Source of the DNA: Planctomycetales bacterium
Lineage (GTDB): Bacteria; Planctomycetota; Planctomycetia; Isosphaerales; Isosphaeraceae
Assembly (NCBI GenBank): GCA_027452145.1
Contig: DAIDHB010000280.1
Location: forward strand, 47,888 to 111,887
Length of the DNA stretch: 64,000 nt
Direction: 5' to 3'
Part shown: piece by piece, positions 7,187 to 16,298 of the stretch
Position numbering within the stretch: position 1 is the stretch's first letter
Layout of the letters: each line of letters starts with the position of its first letter
Position numbers and translations under genes: made by a program
Notes under the pieces: generated by a model
What the model was told of the DNA's origin: nothing
Seen by the model: only the letters and a program-made list of their open reading frames with translations
Databases searched by the model: none

Positions 7187-9124
7187 CTAGTGATCGGCCG
7201 CGCCTTTCTGAGCGTCTTTCCGGGTGAGCCGGTCGGCGATGCCGTCCGCCAGGCCGCGGAGGAGCTGGAGCTTGCCCCGGGGTGTCGGTTCCTTTCGGGC
7301 CAGCTCCAGGACGGCCATCGGGTCGGACTGCCGGGCCTCGTGGCGGGCGATTCGCTCCTGCATGACGGCCCGGTCGTCCAGGAACATCGCGAACCTGGGC
7401 GGCAACAGCTCGAGGGCCCGGCGTGCCCCCACGATGTCGTTCGCCGCGAGCCGGAGATTCACGACCTCCTCCATGACCGCCTTGCGCACGAAGATTTCGG
7501 AGTTCGAGTCGCCGAACTCCGCGATCGTCCGCAGGGCCGAGTCGAGGTCGCCGATGCGGGCCTGGGCCGTCGCGATCTTCTGCCGGCTGAGGTTCAGGAA
7601 GAACCCCGGCGAGACGACGATGTCAGCCTCCCACAGTTCGTCGTTGGGCACGCGGCGAGTTGCCTCGACGGCACGCCGGATCGCGTCGCGAGCCTCGGCG
7701 TCGTGTTTCCGCTCGGCATGCGCGTCGGCGATCGCGACGAGCAGCTCGACCTTCAGCCGGCCGCGCGACAGCAGCTCGACAATCTCCTCAGCACCCCGGA
7801 TGTCGCCCGATCGCGCGAGGACCGACCCGAAGCGGGTCAGCGGCAAGACGAGCTCGCTGTTCTCCCCCGCCATCGGGGCGATCGTCTCGAGCGCGGTGCG
7901 ACTGGTCTCCCTGGCGGCCTCCACCTGCTTCGCGGCCAGTTGCGCCTCGGCGACCGCCGCCATGACGAGGTTCCGGGCGTTTCGGGTGATGAACTCGTTG
8001 CCATCGTCGGGTTGGACCAGGCCGATGGTGTGGTAGGCTCCCTCGTAATCCCCCAGACGGGCCCGGGCCTCGGCGATGCGCTGGTGGACCCTCAGCTTCT
8101 TCGAGGGGCGGTCATAGACGCCCTCGTCCGCCTGCCGCTCGAGTCGCTCCATCAATTCGGGGGCGACCAACATGTCGCCCGACGCGATGGCGTCGGCGAT
8201 CGCCCAGACGACGAAGCCCTTCAGGTCGCCGCCGAGCCGGCCGGTGACGACCGCCAGCGCGGGCTCGACCCGACCGGCCTTGACCTGTCCGCGCACGATT
8301 GTTTCGATCCCCCGGTATCGCTCGTACTCGTCCTTCTGTTCGAGCGAGAAGGCAACAGCCCTGTCCCAGATCTCGCCGCCCAGGCCGCCCGGTGCCCCGG
8401 CTGCCAGCTCGACCTGGGCCTGGATCCGTTGCGACGGCGCCTTGATCGAATCGGCAAGCGCGGCGGCCTTGCGGAAGGTCTCGTTACAACCGGCCTTGTC
8501 GCCCGAACGGTCCTGCACCCGGGCGATCCGCAGCAGGCTCGTCACGCTCGCGTCCGGGCCAGGCTCCATCCCGGGCGGAGGGAGCATCTCCGCGGGAAAC
8601 TTCGGCTGCGAGCCGAGCGACCTCACGAGCTGCAATGCCTGTCGGATCGTGAATCGCGACTCGTCCTTCTCGCCGGCCTCGACCTGGGCCTCGGCGGTCT
8701 TGAGGATGATGTCGACCCGCTCCGAAACGTCCTCGAGCGTGGTCGCGGCGATCGCATCGAGGGCCAGTTGCCACGACGTGCGGGCGTCCGCGATGCCGCC
8801 CAGCCGCGCCTGGGCTCGCCCGATCGCGCGCAGGACGTCGGCCTCGAGCGGTTTGGTGAAGCGCATCAGGAACACCGACACATCCGGCACCTCGAACCGA
8901 CGCTCGCGCTTCTCCCCATCCGCCGCCGTCTCCTGGACCATTGTCAGCGAGCGGGTCAGCATCTCCTTGAGCTGTGCCGGCGACGGGGCACCGCCCTTCG
9001 CGGCCCCGGGCGGCGCCGCGGTGCCCTTCGGCTGCGGCTTCTTGTCGTCGTCGGCTCGAGCCGAGAGGCAGCTCAGCGACAACACTGCCAGCCAGAACGC
9101 CAGCGACGCGCGTTTCGGGGCCAT
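7187..9124 (-). CDS. Secreted helical-repeat (TPR-like) protein
   Basis: 645 residues. A signal peptide (SLAFWLAVLSLSCLSARA, residues about 6-24) is followed by a low-complexity linker (Lys/Pro/Gly/Ala, to about residue 50) and then by repeated amphipathic helix pairs with TPR-like spacing (for example AIGRAQARLGGIADARTSWQ, ARVQDRSGDKAGCNETFRKA, AEARARLGDYEGAYHTIGLV). No catalytic motif is seen, so a scaffold or peptidoglycan/outer-layer assembly role is a guess. The start at 9124 opens directly into the signal peptide. Confidence 0.75.
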   Translation of the reverse strand: MAPKRASLAFWLAVLSLSCLSARADDDKKPQPKGTAAPPGAAKGGAPSPAQLKEMLTRSLTMVQETAADGEKRERRFEVPDVSVFLMRFTKPLEADVLRAIGRAQARLGGIADARTSWQLALDAIAATTLEDVSERVDIILKTAEAQVEAGEKDESRFTIRQALQLVRSLGSQPKFPAEMLPPPGMEPGPDASVTSLLRIARVQDRSGDKAGCNETFRKAAALADSIKAPSQRIQAQVELAAGAPGGLGGEIWDRAVAFSLEQKDEYERYRGIETIVRGQVKAGRVEPALAVVTGRLGGDLKGFVVWAIADAIASGDMLVAPELMERLERQADEGVYDRPSKKLRVHQRIAEARARLGDYEGAYHTIGLVQPDDGNEFITRNARNLVMAAVAEAQLAAKQVEAARETSRTALETIAPMAGENSELVLPLTRFGSVLARSGDIRGAEEIVELLSRGRLKVELLVAIADAHAERKHDAEARDAIRRAVEATRRVPNDELWEADIVVSPGFFLNLSRQKIATAQARIGDLDSALRTIAEFGDSNSEIFVRKAVMEEVVNLRLAANDIVGARRALELLPPRFAMFLDDRAVMQERIARHEARQSDPMAVLELARKEPTPRGKLQLLRGLADGIADRLTRKDAQKGAADH

Positions 9125-9228
9125 CGGATGAGTCCTCGCGGTGGGGGAGACGACCGGGTATGACGGGTCGCCGCCATTATCGCTCGGATCATCGCCAATG
9201 CAAGGATCGAGATGTCAGCGCGAGCCTG

Positions 9229-9789
9229 TTATGACCGCGCCGCCTCGAGGGCCATCCGCAGGTACGATCGCGGCTCGACGTGGTCGAGGCCCAGCTCGAC
9301 GGCCAGGTCCAGCACCGCCTGCTGGGCGGCCGGCAGGTCCGACTCGCTGCTCGCCAGGGCCTCGATCTCGACGAAGTCCCCCAGGCCATGGGCACGATCG
9401 AGCGTGACCTCCATCGCCAGGGAGGAAGCCGTCAGGCGGAACGGCGTCCGCCGCTTGCGGATCGCGGCCACGGGCTCGAAGCCCAGGTTCGCGAACAGCC
9501 GGGCCAGCTCGCGATACGACGCCTCTCCGGGCCCAAACGGCAGCTCGATCTCCTCGCGGGTCTTGGTCGGGCCGGGCAACCGCGGCCCCTTGTACGTGAT
9601 GCGGTTCTCGGCCCCGACCCGTCGGATCCTCAGGGCCTCGTTCGTGACGGCGAAGTCGCGAGAGGGATGTCGCAGGTAGACGTCCTCCTGGTCGACGGCC
9701 GGATCCTCCGACGCCCCTCGCTCCAGGAGCAGCCGGCGGACCCGCTCGTGGTCGACCGCCCGGTATTTCACCTCGACTTCATAGCCCAT
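9229..9789 (-). CDS. CYTH-domain phosphohydrolase/cyclase-like protein
   Basis: 186 residues, cytoplasmic. The N-terminal ExExK signature is present (E4, E6, K8 in YEVEVKYR), followed by acidic and basic strands expected of the CYTH triphosphate tunnel: LRIRRV, ITYKGPR, REEIELPF, RRTPFRL, AMEVTLDRAHGLGDFVEIEAL. CYTH proteins include class IV adenylate cyclases, thiamine triphosphatases and inorganic triphosphatases, all metal-dependent. The length and the LGDFVEIE motif (helix and acidic pair) fit the CyaB/ThTPase type; activity cannot be assigned from sequence alone. It lies between two other minus-strand genes, with a gap of 104 bp downstream and 122 bp upstream. Confidence 0.85.
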   Translation of the reverse strand: MGYEVEVKYRAVDHERVRRLLLERGASEDPAVDQEDVYLRHPSRDFAVTNEALRIRRVGAENRITYKGPRLPGPTKTREEIELPFGPGEASYRELARLFANLGFEPVAAIRKRRTPFRLTASSLAMEVTLDRAHGLGDFVEIEALASSESDLPAAQQAVLDLAVELGLDHVEPRSYLRMALEAARS

Positions 9790-9911
9790 GGATCAGAGTC
9801 GGTTCCGGAAAGGGAGTCATGAAGGATGGGCATTGCCCGCCGGTCCAATCCTCGAATCGGGGGTCAATGCCCAACCTACGAAGCGACCTCGGAGACATCG
9901 GGAACAGGCCG

Positions 9912-12002
9912 TCACTTGCCCTTCCGCGCGGAGTCGGAGGGCCCGGGATCGCCTTTCTTCTTGCCCGCACCGTCGGCCGGCTCCTCCCTCGCCGGCAAGG
10001 CGCGGTGCGGCTCGGGCTTGCCGTCCTTCGGCTCGACGACCTTGTATTCGCGGTCCACGTCGAGGTTCTCGAGCGTGGTGATGATCCTCGACGGCCACTG
10101 GATGACGACCTTCTTGACCTTGTCCGTCGGCCCGACGCCGACCAGCACCCTCGGGTCGTTCGTCCCCTGGAGGCTATAACCCGCCTTGCGCTGGCGGTAG
10201 ATCGTCCGCTCCTGCGGAGGCTTCTGGAGCCGGTCCTCAATCGTGACGGCGAGGTGCGTGCCGATGGCGTCGCGGTTGCTGCGCGTCCCCTGGAGGGCGA
10301 ACCGGATCCAGTGGTTGTTCGACTTCGTGTCGTTGCGCAGCAGGGCGCCGGGGCCGTCCTTGTGGTTGACGACGATGTCGATATCGCCGTCGTTGTCGAT
10401 GTCGCCGAACGCGGCGCCTCGCCCCACGTGCTTCGTTTCGAAGTACGGCCCCGCGTCGCGGGTCGCCAGGCGGAACCGGCGTCCCTTGCCGTCCTTCAGG
10501 GGGACGTTGTGGAAGAGAAGGGGGAGCTCCTCGTACTCGACCGGCTGGCCGAGCTGCTGGCGGTTGTTGTCGACGTGCCCGTTGACGGTGAAGCAATCCG
10601 GCCAGCCGTCGTTGTCGAGGTCCGGCAGCCCCGCGCCCCAGCCGACCCAGGGCATCGTGTCGGAGGCCAGGCCGAAGAACGCCGTGTTGTCGAAGAAGCT
10701 CCCCTTGCCGTAGTTCAGGTAGAGGGTGTTGTACTCGTTGGCGAAGTTGGTGACGAACAGCTCCGGCAGGCCGTCGCCGTCCACGTCCTCGGCGTCCACG
10801 CCCATGCCCGACTGGGCCTGTCCGTTGATGTCATACGCGGCGCCCGAGAGGTCGGTCGCGTCGTCGAAGGTCCCGTCCCCCCGGTTGAGGAACAGGAAGT
10901 TCGGATTCATGTCGTTGGCGACGTAGAGGTCGATCAGGCCGTCGTCGTTGAGGTCGGCCGCGACGACGCCGAAGCCGTGCCCCAGGCCCTCCGGCCCCGT
11001 CGGCGACGGTACGCGGACCTTCTTCACGGCGCCTGTCTTCGGATCGGTCTCTTCCTTCTCGGCGAAGAAGACCTTGTCGTACACGTTCGTGAAGGTGCCG
11101 TTGCGGTTGTTGTGGTAGAGGAGGTGGTCGGTCCGCTTGATCGTCCGCGGCGACGCATACAGCCAGACCTTCTTGGCCGCGTCGCCGACGAGCTGGTGAT
11201 CCTCGGGATAGTTCCACACGCCGTAGTTCGAGACGTAGATGTCGAGATACCCGTCGTTGTCGTAGTCGAGCATCGCGCCGCCGGAGGACCAGTTAGGCTT
11301 GTCGATGCCGGCGGACTTGCTGATGTCCTTGAACGTGCCGTTGCCGTTATTGAGGTAGAGCGCGTTGCTGCCGTAGTTGCACAGGAAGACGTCGACATCG
11401 CCGTCGTTGTCGATGTCCCCGGCGATGATGCCGTGGCAGAATCCACGGAAGCCCAGGCCCGAGGCCTCGGTGACGTCCTTGAATCGGTTGTTGCCCAGGT
11501 TCTTGTACAGGCGGTTCGGCCCTTTTTCGGCGGTTCCCAGCGGCAGGAGGGTGGCGGTGGCGTAGTAGATGTCCAGCAGGCCGTCGCCGTCGTAGTCGAG
11601 GACCGCGACGCCCGAGCCGTTGGCGGTGGGGAAGTGCTTAACTTCCGTCATCCCCGAGAAGTGCACGAAGTCGATCCCGGCTTCCTTCGCTATCTCGGCG
11701 AAGCGGAACGGGCTGGATTCCGTCTGCCGGGACATGACCACCGGGGCGAACGACTTCATGCGGTCCCCCTCGATCGCCGAGGAGGCCGGGTCGCCCGCCG
11801 GCTTGCCCTGCTGTGCTCGGTCGGCCTCCGGCCCGGGGCTCGACGTCGACGATTCCGGATCCCGAGGCCGGGACTGGCTGCCCATGGGCGGCGGGCTGCC
11901 GCCGGTGTCACAGCCCGTGGACGCCGCAAGGAGTCCCAGCACGGTCGTCCCGAGGGCCCAGACGAACCCGACCCGTCGTCGGGTCGAACCACGATGGAAC
12001 AT
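9912..12002 (-). CDS. CRTAC1-family lipoprotein: FG-GAP/VCBS propeller with ASPIC/UnbV domain
   Basis: 696 residues. The start at 12002 has GGAGGAGG just upstream and leads into a hydrophobic segment with a lipobox-like STGC (Cys near residue 29), so it is probably a lipoprotein. At least seven FG-GAP/VCBS units follow, each with a Ca-binding-type loop such as DYDGDGLLDIY, DIDNDGDVDVF, DLNDDGLIDLY, DVDGDGLPELF and DLDNDGWPDCF, forming a predicted beta-propeller. The C-terminal about 110 residues (NHWIRFALQGTRSNRDAIG, then VLVGVGPTDKVKKVVIQWPS) are the ASPIC/UnbV domain. The protein is extracytoplasmic; its role (adhesion or ligand binding) is not established. A charged Lys/Pro tail ends it. 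Confidence 0.88.
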   Translation of the reverse strand: MFHRGSTRRRVGFVWALGTTVLGLLAASTGCDTGGSPPPMGSQSRPRDPESSTSSPGPEADRAQQGKPAGDPASSAIEGDRMKSFAPVVMSRQTESSPFRFAEIAKEAGIDFVHFSGMTEVKHFPTANGSGVAVLDYDGDGLLDIYYATATLLPLGTAEKGPNRLYKNLGNNRFKDVTEASGLGFRGFCHGIIAGDIDNDGDVDVFLCNYGSNALYLNNGNGTFKDISKSAGIDKPNWSSGGAMLDYDNDGYLDIYVSNYGVWNYPEDHQLVGDAAKKVWLYASPRTIKRTDHLLYHNNRNGTFTNVYDKVFFAEKEETDPKTGAVKKVRVPSPTGPEGLGHGFGVVAADLNDDGLIDLYVANDMNPNFLFLNRGDGTFDDATDLSGAAYDINGQAQSGMGVDAEDVDGDGLPELFVTNFANEYNTLYLNYGKGSFFDNTAFFGLASDTMPWVGWGAGLPDLDNDGWPDCFTVNGHVDNNRQQLGQPVEYEELPLLFHNVPLKDGKGRRFRLATRDAGPYFETKHVGRGAAFGDIDNDGDIDIVVNHKDGPGALLRNDTKSNNHWIRFALQGTRSNRDAIGTHLAVTIEDRLQKPPQERTIYRQRKAGYSLQGTNDPRVLVGVGPTDKVKKVVIQWPSRIITTLENLDVDREYKVVEPKDGKPEPHRALPAREEPADGAGKKKGDPGPSDSARKGK

Positions 12003-12476
12003 GGATCCTCCTCCTGGCCGAGCAAGGCGCGGCCGGTGTATCGCCCTGGATGATCGAATCGATGAGTTCGAAGCCGCTCGCACCCGACGGATGATCGCAT
12101 TCCTGGCGAGATGATCGGATCGGATCGGGCCGCGTCGAGTCGAGGCGAGCTGCATTGTAACACGCGCCGCCGATCGCTGTCGCCTGCCTGCGCGCGGGGC
12201 CGGAGGCCCGGCAAAACCCCGGCAGTCCGTATCACCGCGAGCCACGGCGCACCGTCGCTTCGACGCAGGCCCCCGGAAGCCCCTGACCGGCATCAATTGT
12301 GCACACCGGAAGGCCTTGGGCTCCGCCCGAGTCTTGAGATTGCGCGGATTGTAGAGACAATACACCCCTATCCGGCTGGGATCCGGGATGCCGGATCAAC
12401 ATCGGTGGGGCGTCGGACGATGGAAGGTGAAATCGAGCTCGAACTTCGAGCGACAGCCCGACGACGGAGAAGACGC
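12003..12476. other. 474-bp divergent intergenic region
   Basis: Between divergent starts at 12002 and 12477. The stretch around 12336-12365 (TTGAGA, 16 bases, GACAAT) could be a weak sigma-70-type promoter for the plus-strand gene; otherwise nothing is recognised. In-frame upstream residues on either side look non-coding. Confidence 0.5.
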
Positions 12477-14744
12477 ATGCAAGGTTTGAAGCGGCTGGTA
12501 GTGGTGAGTCTGCTGGGAGGCATCGGATGGTCGGGCGGGACGGCGGTCGCGCAGCTCGCGCCGGCCGCGCCGACCTACGTTGGCGCGGAGCGGACCATCG
12601 AGTCGATCCGGCAAGCGTGGGCGCGGCCGGGTGCTCGTCCCGAGCCGAATGCCGACGGGTGGAATTCCCTGTTCAACACCCTGCTCAATGAGCTGCGGGC
12701 CTACAGCCAGGCGACGGACGAGGCGGGACGGCTCACCGCGCTGGGGAGCGTCTACGAAATCGAGAAGGCGCTCGAGGGCGTCTCGTGGTCACCGGCCGCG
12801 AACCTGCGGCTCGAGCTGCGTGAGTGGCTGCGGCCGCGGGTCCGCCTCGCGTGGGCCGCACGCCGGCTGACCGAGACGGTCGAATCGCTGCCCGAGGCGC
12901 GCGACGCCGCGGCGAAGTCCAACCGTACGCGGTGGGTCGACTTCGTCCAGCACGACCTTTCCGCTGCCCTGCACGAATACGACGCCGCGCGCACGGTGCA
13001 GCAGCGCCGCGCGTCGCTCAGGCGGCTCGAGGAGGCGCTGGGCGCCCTGCATCAGCATACCCAGGCGACTCAGGGGCGAGGCTGGCAGCCGGCCATCGAG
13101 CTCGAGGCGGCGATGAACGACCTGTTCAACCGCCCGAATCTCGACATCGCCGCCGACGTGGCGACCGTCGCACCGGTGTTCGAGGCGAACCTCGTCCAGA
13201 CCGGGCCGGTGACTCGCAAGGGATATACCTCGATGGTGACCGCCGGGCCGATGACTGGCTTCGGCCTGCTCCCCGTCGACGGCGGCATCAGCTTCTACAA
13301 CAGCCAGTCCATGGTCAGCGTCACGCCGATCCACGACTTCCAGCAACAGATCGCGCAGGACCCGCAGGGTCAAAAGGCCGCGCAGCTCTACTATTTCGGC
13401 GCGACGACCTACGACTGGTCGAATCTGACCGTCACCGCGACCATCACGCCCGAGGGGCTGAACCTCTACCCGAGTTCCACGCATAACATCGACGCCGCCA
13501 TCACGTCGGCGCCGACCGACGGCGCCGGGCTGAAGCGCGGGATCGCCGCCCTGATCGGCATGGGCCAGAACAAGATCACCGAGAAGGTCAAGGAAGGCGC
13601 GCTGCCCAAGTTCCAGCAGCAGATCCCGGAGGAGGCCCAGGAGGAGGCGCTCGAGCGGATCAGCGTCGAGCAGGCCCAGCGCAACGCCGACCTGCGGGCC
13701 AAGTACCTGCCAGGCAACGACACCGCGGCCGTCCGCGACGTCCTGATCCGGCAGCTCACGCTCGCCTCGCGGCCCGAGGCCGTCTTCGTCAGCGGCCGGC
13801 TGGAATGGCGCGGGCTGCCCGAGCATCTGGGCGCCGACGCGCCCCAGCCCCCACGGCTGGCCAGCACCATCGAGTCCGGCGTCACGGCCGACCTGCACCT
13901 CGGCTCGCTCCTGACCACCGCGGCCGGCGGCCTGTGGCAGAAGGATCAGATCAAGTCGGTCCAGAACCTCGTCATCGAGACGAAGGCCGTCCCGCCGGGC
14001 GCGCCGCCGAAGGACGCGGTCCAGGTCCACAAGAATGTCAGCTTTGCCGACTACCTCAAGGCCGTCGAGGCCGCCCGCAAGGCGAACGATCCGCGCGTCC
14101 AGGCGCTGCGGATCATTCGGCCCCAGTCCCCGCCCGAGTTCAGCACCGACGCCCGCGGCTACCTCGTCGCCCTCGTGCGGGACTTCCAGCTCGACGTCCC
14201 GGCGCCCGGCGAGAACGGTGGCGGCGGCGGGCTGCTCGGCGTCCCCGCCAAGGTGCTCCGGATCAAGTCGCCCCTTGTCGAGGTCGCCCTGTCGTACCAG
14301 CTCGACCCGTCCACGCCAGGCGCCCTGCGGCTCAAGGGCAAGATCCAGGAGTTCAACGCGGGTACCCAGAGCGAGGTCATCGCCATCAACGACGACGAGA
14401 ACCAGGGCAAGCCGTTGACCCGGTTCCAGTCCGCCATCGTCGCCAGTGCGCTGGGGACAAAGATCCGGACGCAGCAGATCAACCTGGACCTCGACACGTT
14501 GAAGATCCCCGGCTTCAAGATCCAGTCGGTCTCGCCGCTGGATCCCACCGGCTGGGCGCGGATCAACCTGGTGCGCGTCGCGACGCCGCCGACGACCCAG
14601 CCCGCCCGCGACGTGAAGCCCGAGCCCGTCAAGGGTCCGGGGACCAACCCCAGCCCGAACCCTGAGCCGGGCACCGAGCCGATCTCCGGGAGTCCCGCGA
14701 CCGCACCGGCCGGCACGCCCGTCGCCGCCGCGCCTGTTCGCTGA
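12477..14744 (+). CDS. Secreted hypothetical protein, planctomycete type
   Basis: 755 residues. The start at 12477 has GGAG about 10 bases upstream and gives a signal peptide (MQGLKRLVVVSLLGGIGWSG, cleavage near AVA). Residues about 30-210 are helical and Arg/Glu-rich; the remainder alternates beta-rich and charged regions (VTATITPEGLNLYP; EEALERISVEQAQRNADLRA; RTQQINLDLDTLKIPGFKIQ). The last about 50 residues form a Pro/Thr/Gly-rich low-complexity tail (PNPEPGTEPI). No family recognised. It converges on the membrane protein at 14768-16192, with only 23 bp between the stops. Confidence 0.75.
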   Translation: MQGLKRLVVVSLLGGIGWSGGTAVAQLAPAAPTYVGAERTIESIRQAWARPGARPEPNADGWNSLFNTLLNELRAYSQATDEAGRLTALGSVYEIEKALEGVSWSPAANLRLELREWLRPRVRLAWAARRLTETVESLPEARDAAAKSNRTRWVDFVQHDLSAALHEYDAARTVQQRRASLRRLEEALGALHQHTQATQGRGWQPAIELEAAMNDLFNRPNLDIAADVATVAPVFEANLVQTGPVTRKGYTSMVTAGPMTGFGLLPVDGGISFYNSQSMVSVTPIHDFQQQIAQDPQGQKAAQLYYFGATTYDWSNLTVTATITPEGLNLYPSSTHNIDAAITSAPTDGAGLKRGIAALIGMGQNKITEKVKEGALPKFQQQIPEEAQEEALERISVEQAQRNADLRAKYLPGNDTAAVRDVLIRQLTLASRPEAVFVSGRLEWRGLPEHLGADAPQPPRLASTIESGVTADLHLGSLLTTAAGGLWQKDQIKSVQNLVIETKAVPPGAPPKDAVQVHKNVSFADYLKAVEAARKANDPRVQALRIIRPQSPPEFSTDARGYLVALVRDFQLDVPAPGENGGGGGLLGVPAKVLRIKSPLVEVALSYQLDPSTPGALRLKGKIQEFNAGTQSEVIAINDDENQGKPLTRFQSAIVASALGTKIRTQQINLDLDTLKIPGFKIQSVSPLDPTGWARINLVRVATPPTTQPARDVKPEPVKGPGTNPSPNPEPGTEPISGSPATAPAGTPVAAAPVR

Positions 14745-14767
14745 GCAAGCGGGTTCCAGTCTGGGAC

Positions 14768-16192
14768 CTATCGCAACGGAGCCAGCCGGATCCGGTTGCG
14801 GTAGGTCCCCGCGCGGTGGGTCACGCAGTCCCATCCACGGCCGACCGAGGTCCCCGCCAGCGTGATGAAGATCGACGCCGTCGCGGACGGACGATCGTCC
14901 GCCAGGGCGAACTCGATGGCGTTCACCGGCACCCCCCAACCAGCCGTTGGCGAGAGCGTCGTATCGGCCTGGGCGGCGAAGTCGTCGAGCGTCAACCGGG
15001 CCACCGGCCGGCCCTGATCGTGCAGCGTGATCGTCAGCGGATCGGACGGGTCGAGACGGCCGCGGTCGAGAGCCTGGAACGGGCCTTTCTCGCCGTTTGT
15101 CGCCTCGACCACCAGAATTGTCCGGTCGGCCCGGACGTACGCGAACAACGCGGGGCGGCCGAACGGGATTCCCGGGCGAACGAGCCCGAATAGCGACCCC
15201 GGGCAGGGCGAGAACTCGAGACTCAGCCGGTGGTGCCCCCGAACCTCAATGTCGCAATAGGCGTTGAGGTGCGAGAAGACCGGCCGGTCGAGCGTCGAGG
15301 CGGCGTCAAGCGCGATCGACCTGGCGTTGGGATCAAAAGCGGCGCGGAGCGAGGCGGGTCCCTGGCCCTTCAGGTTGTACGAGAGCAGGTAGCCTCCATC
15401 GTCGGCCCTCGAAATGCGGTGCACCCGGGGCTCTGGCCCTTCGCGCATGGCGGCCGGAACCAGGACCACGGGTGCGCCGTCCTGCGATCGGCTCACAAAC
15501 CGCAGCAGCGGCTGAACCGAGACGGTCAAGGGCGCGATCCGCGCCATGAGCGTGCCGTCGGACGGCTGCACCATGATGTCGGAACCGAACCGGATCGCTC
15601 CGGCGTCAGGCAGGTTCGAGCCCGCCGGGTTTCGGAAATCGGTGGCCTCCATCCCGCCGATCGGATGTGTGCCGGCGGCCGGCGGCCGCAGGGAGATCGC
15701 GAAGCCTGCCCCCGCGATTGCCGCGGCGACCCCGATTGCCAGCGATCCGGCCAGCACCCGACGGTCAGCAGGCCCGCCGCGCCGCCAGGGCCCGATCGCC
15801 GAGAGCCCCATCGCCAGCGCCAGTGCCGCCGGGACCGGCCAGATCCGGGCCATCGTGATCGGGAACGTCCAGACCAGGGCCAGGGTGAGACCCGCCCACG
15901 CGGCTGCCCAGGCGGGCAGGATGGGTCGGAGCCGCTCCATCCGCTCGCGGTGGAGGAACCACAGGCACAGGACCGCCAGGCCGACGATCGCGATCGGCAC
16001 GAGGTCGTTGGTCCAGAAACGCGGGTGATCGAGCGGGAAGCCGCCCGGCGCGAGGAACCACCACGCCGCCCCCAGCAGGAGATGCGCCGTCATGACGGCG
16101 AGCCACCACAGCCGCCAGAGCCACGAGCCGACCGGCTCGCGAGTGACGCTTCCCTCCGTTCGTGTCCCCTTCAGGTCTTGACCCTCCGCCAT
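14768..16192 (-). CDS. Hypothetical membrane protein with large extracytoplasmic domain
   Basis: 474 residues. After a hydrophilic N-terminus, about four hydrophobic segments lie within residues 24-170 (LWWLAVMTAHLLLGAAWWFL; IAIVGLAVLCLWFL; AAWAGLTLALVWTF followed by PAALALAMGLSAI; SLAIGVAAAIAGAGFAISL). The remaining about 300 residues are beta-rich and probably outside the membrane (ITLHDQGRPVARLTL; ASIFITLAGTSVGRGWDC). No enzymatic motif. It is divergent from the peroxiredoxin-kinase gene, sharing the 106-bp promoter region 16193-16298. Confidence 0.75.
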   Translation of the reverse strand: MAEGQDLKGTRTEGSVTREPVGSWLWRLWWLAVMTAHLLLGAAWWFLAPGGFPLDHPRFWTNDLVPIAIVGLAVLCLWFLHRERMERLRPILPAWAAAWAGLTLALVWTFPITMARIWPVPAALALAMGLSAIGPWRRGGPADRRVLAGSLAIGVAAAIAGAGFAISLRPPAAGTHPIGGMEATDFRNPAGSNLPDAGAIRFGSDIMVQPSDGTLMARIAPLTVSVQPLLRFVSRSQDGAPVVLVPAAMREGPEPRVHRISRADDGGYLLSYNLKGQGPASLRAAFDPNARSIALDAASTLDRPVFSHLNAYCDIEVRGHHRLSLEFSPCPGSLFGLVRPGIPFGRPALFAYVRADRTILVVEATNGEKGPFQALDRGRLDPSDPLTITLHDQGRPVARLTLDDFAAQADTTLSPTAGWGVPVNAIEFALADDRPSATASIFITLAGTSVGRGWDCVTHRAGTYRNRIRLAPLR

Positions 16193-16298
16193 TTACAATG
16201 GGAGGTCGGCCCTCGAGCCGTCCGCCGGGCGGGGTCGGCTTGCCGACCCGAGCGCACCGGCGTGTGTTGTATCCTTCCGTGAGGACTGTCGTCCACCC

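Noticed and set aside
6944..9163. Plus-strand open frame of 739 residues opposite the repeat protein
   Set aside because: Begins inside the palindromic element and has shadow composition; the minus-strand gene has a signal peptide and repeats.
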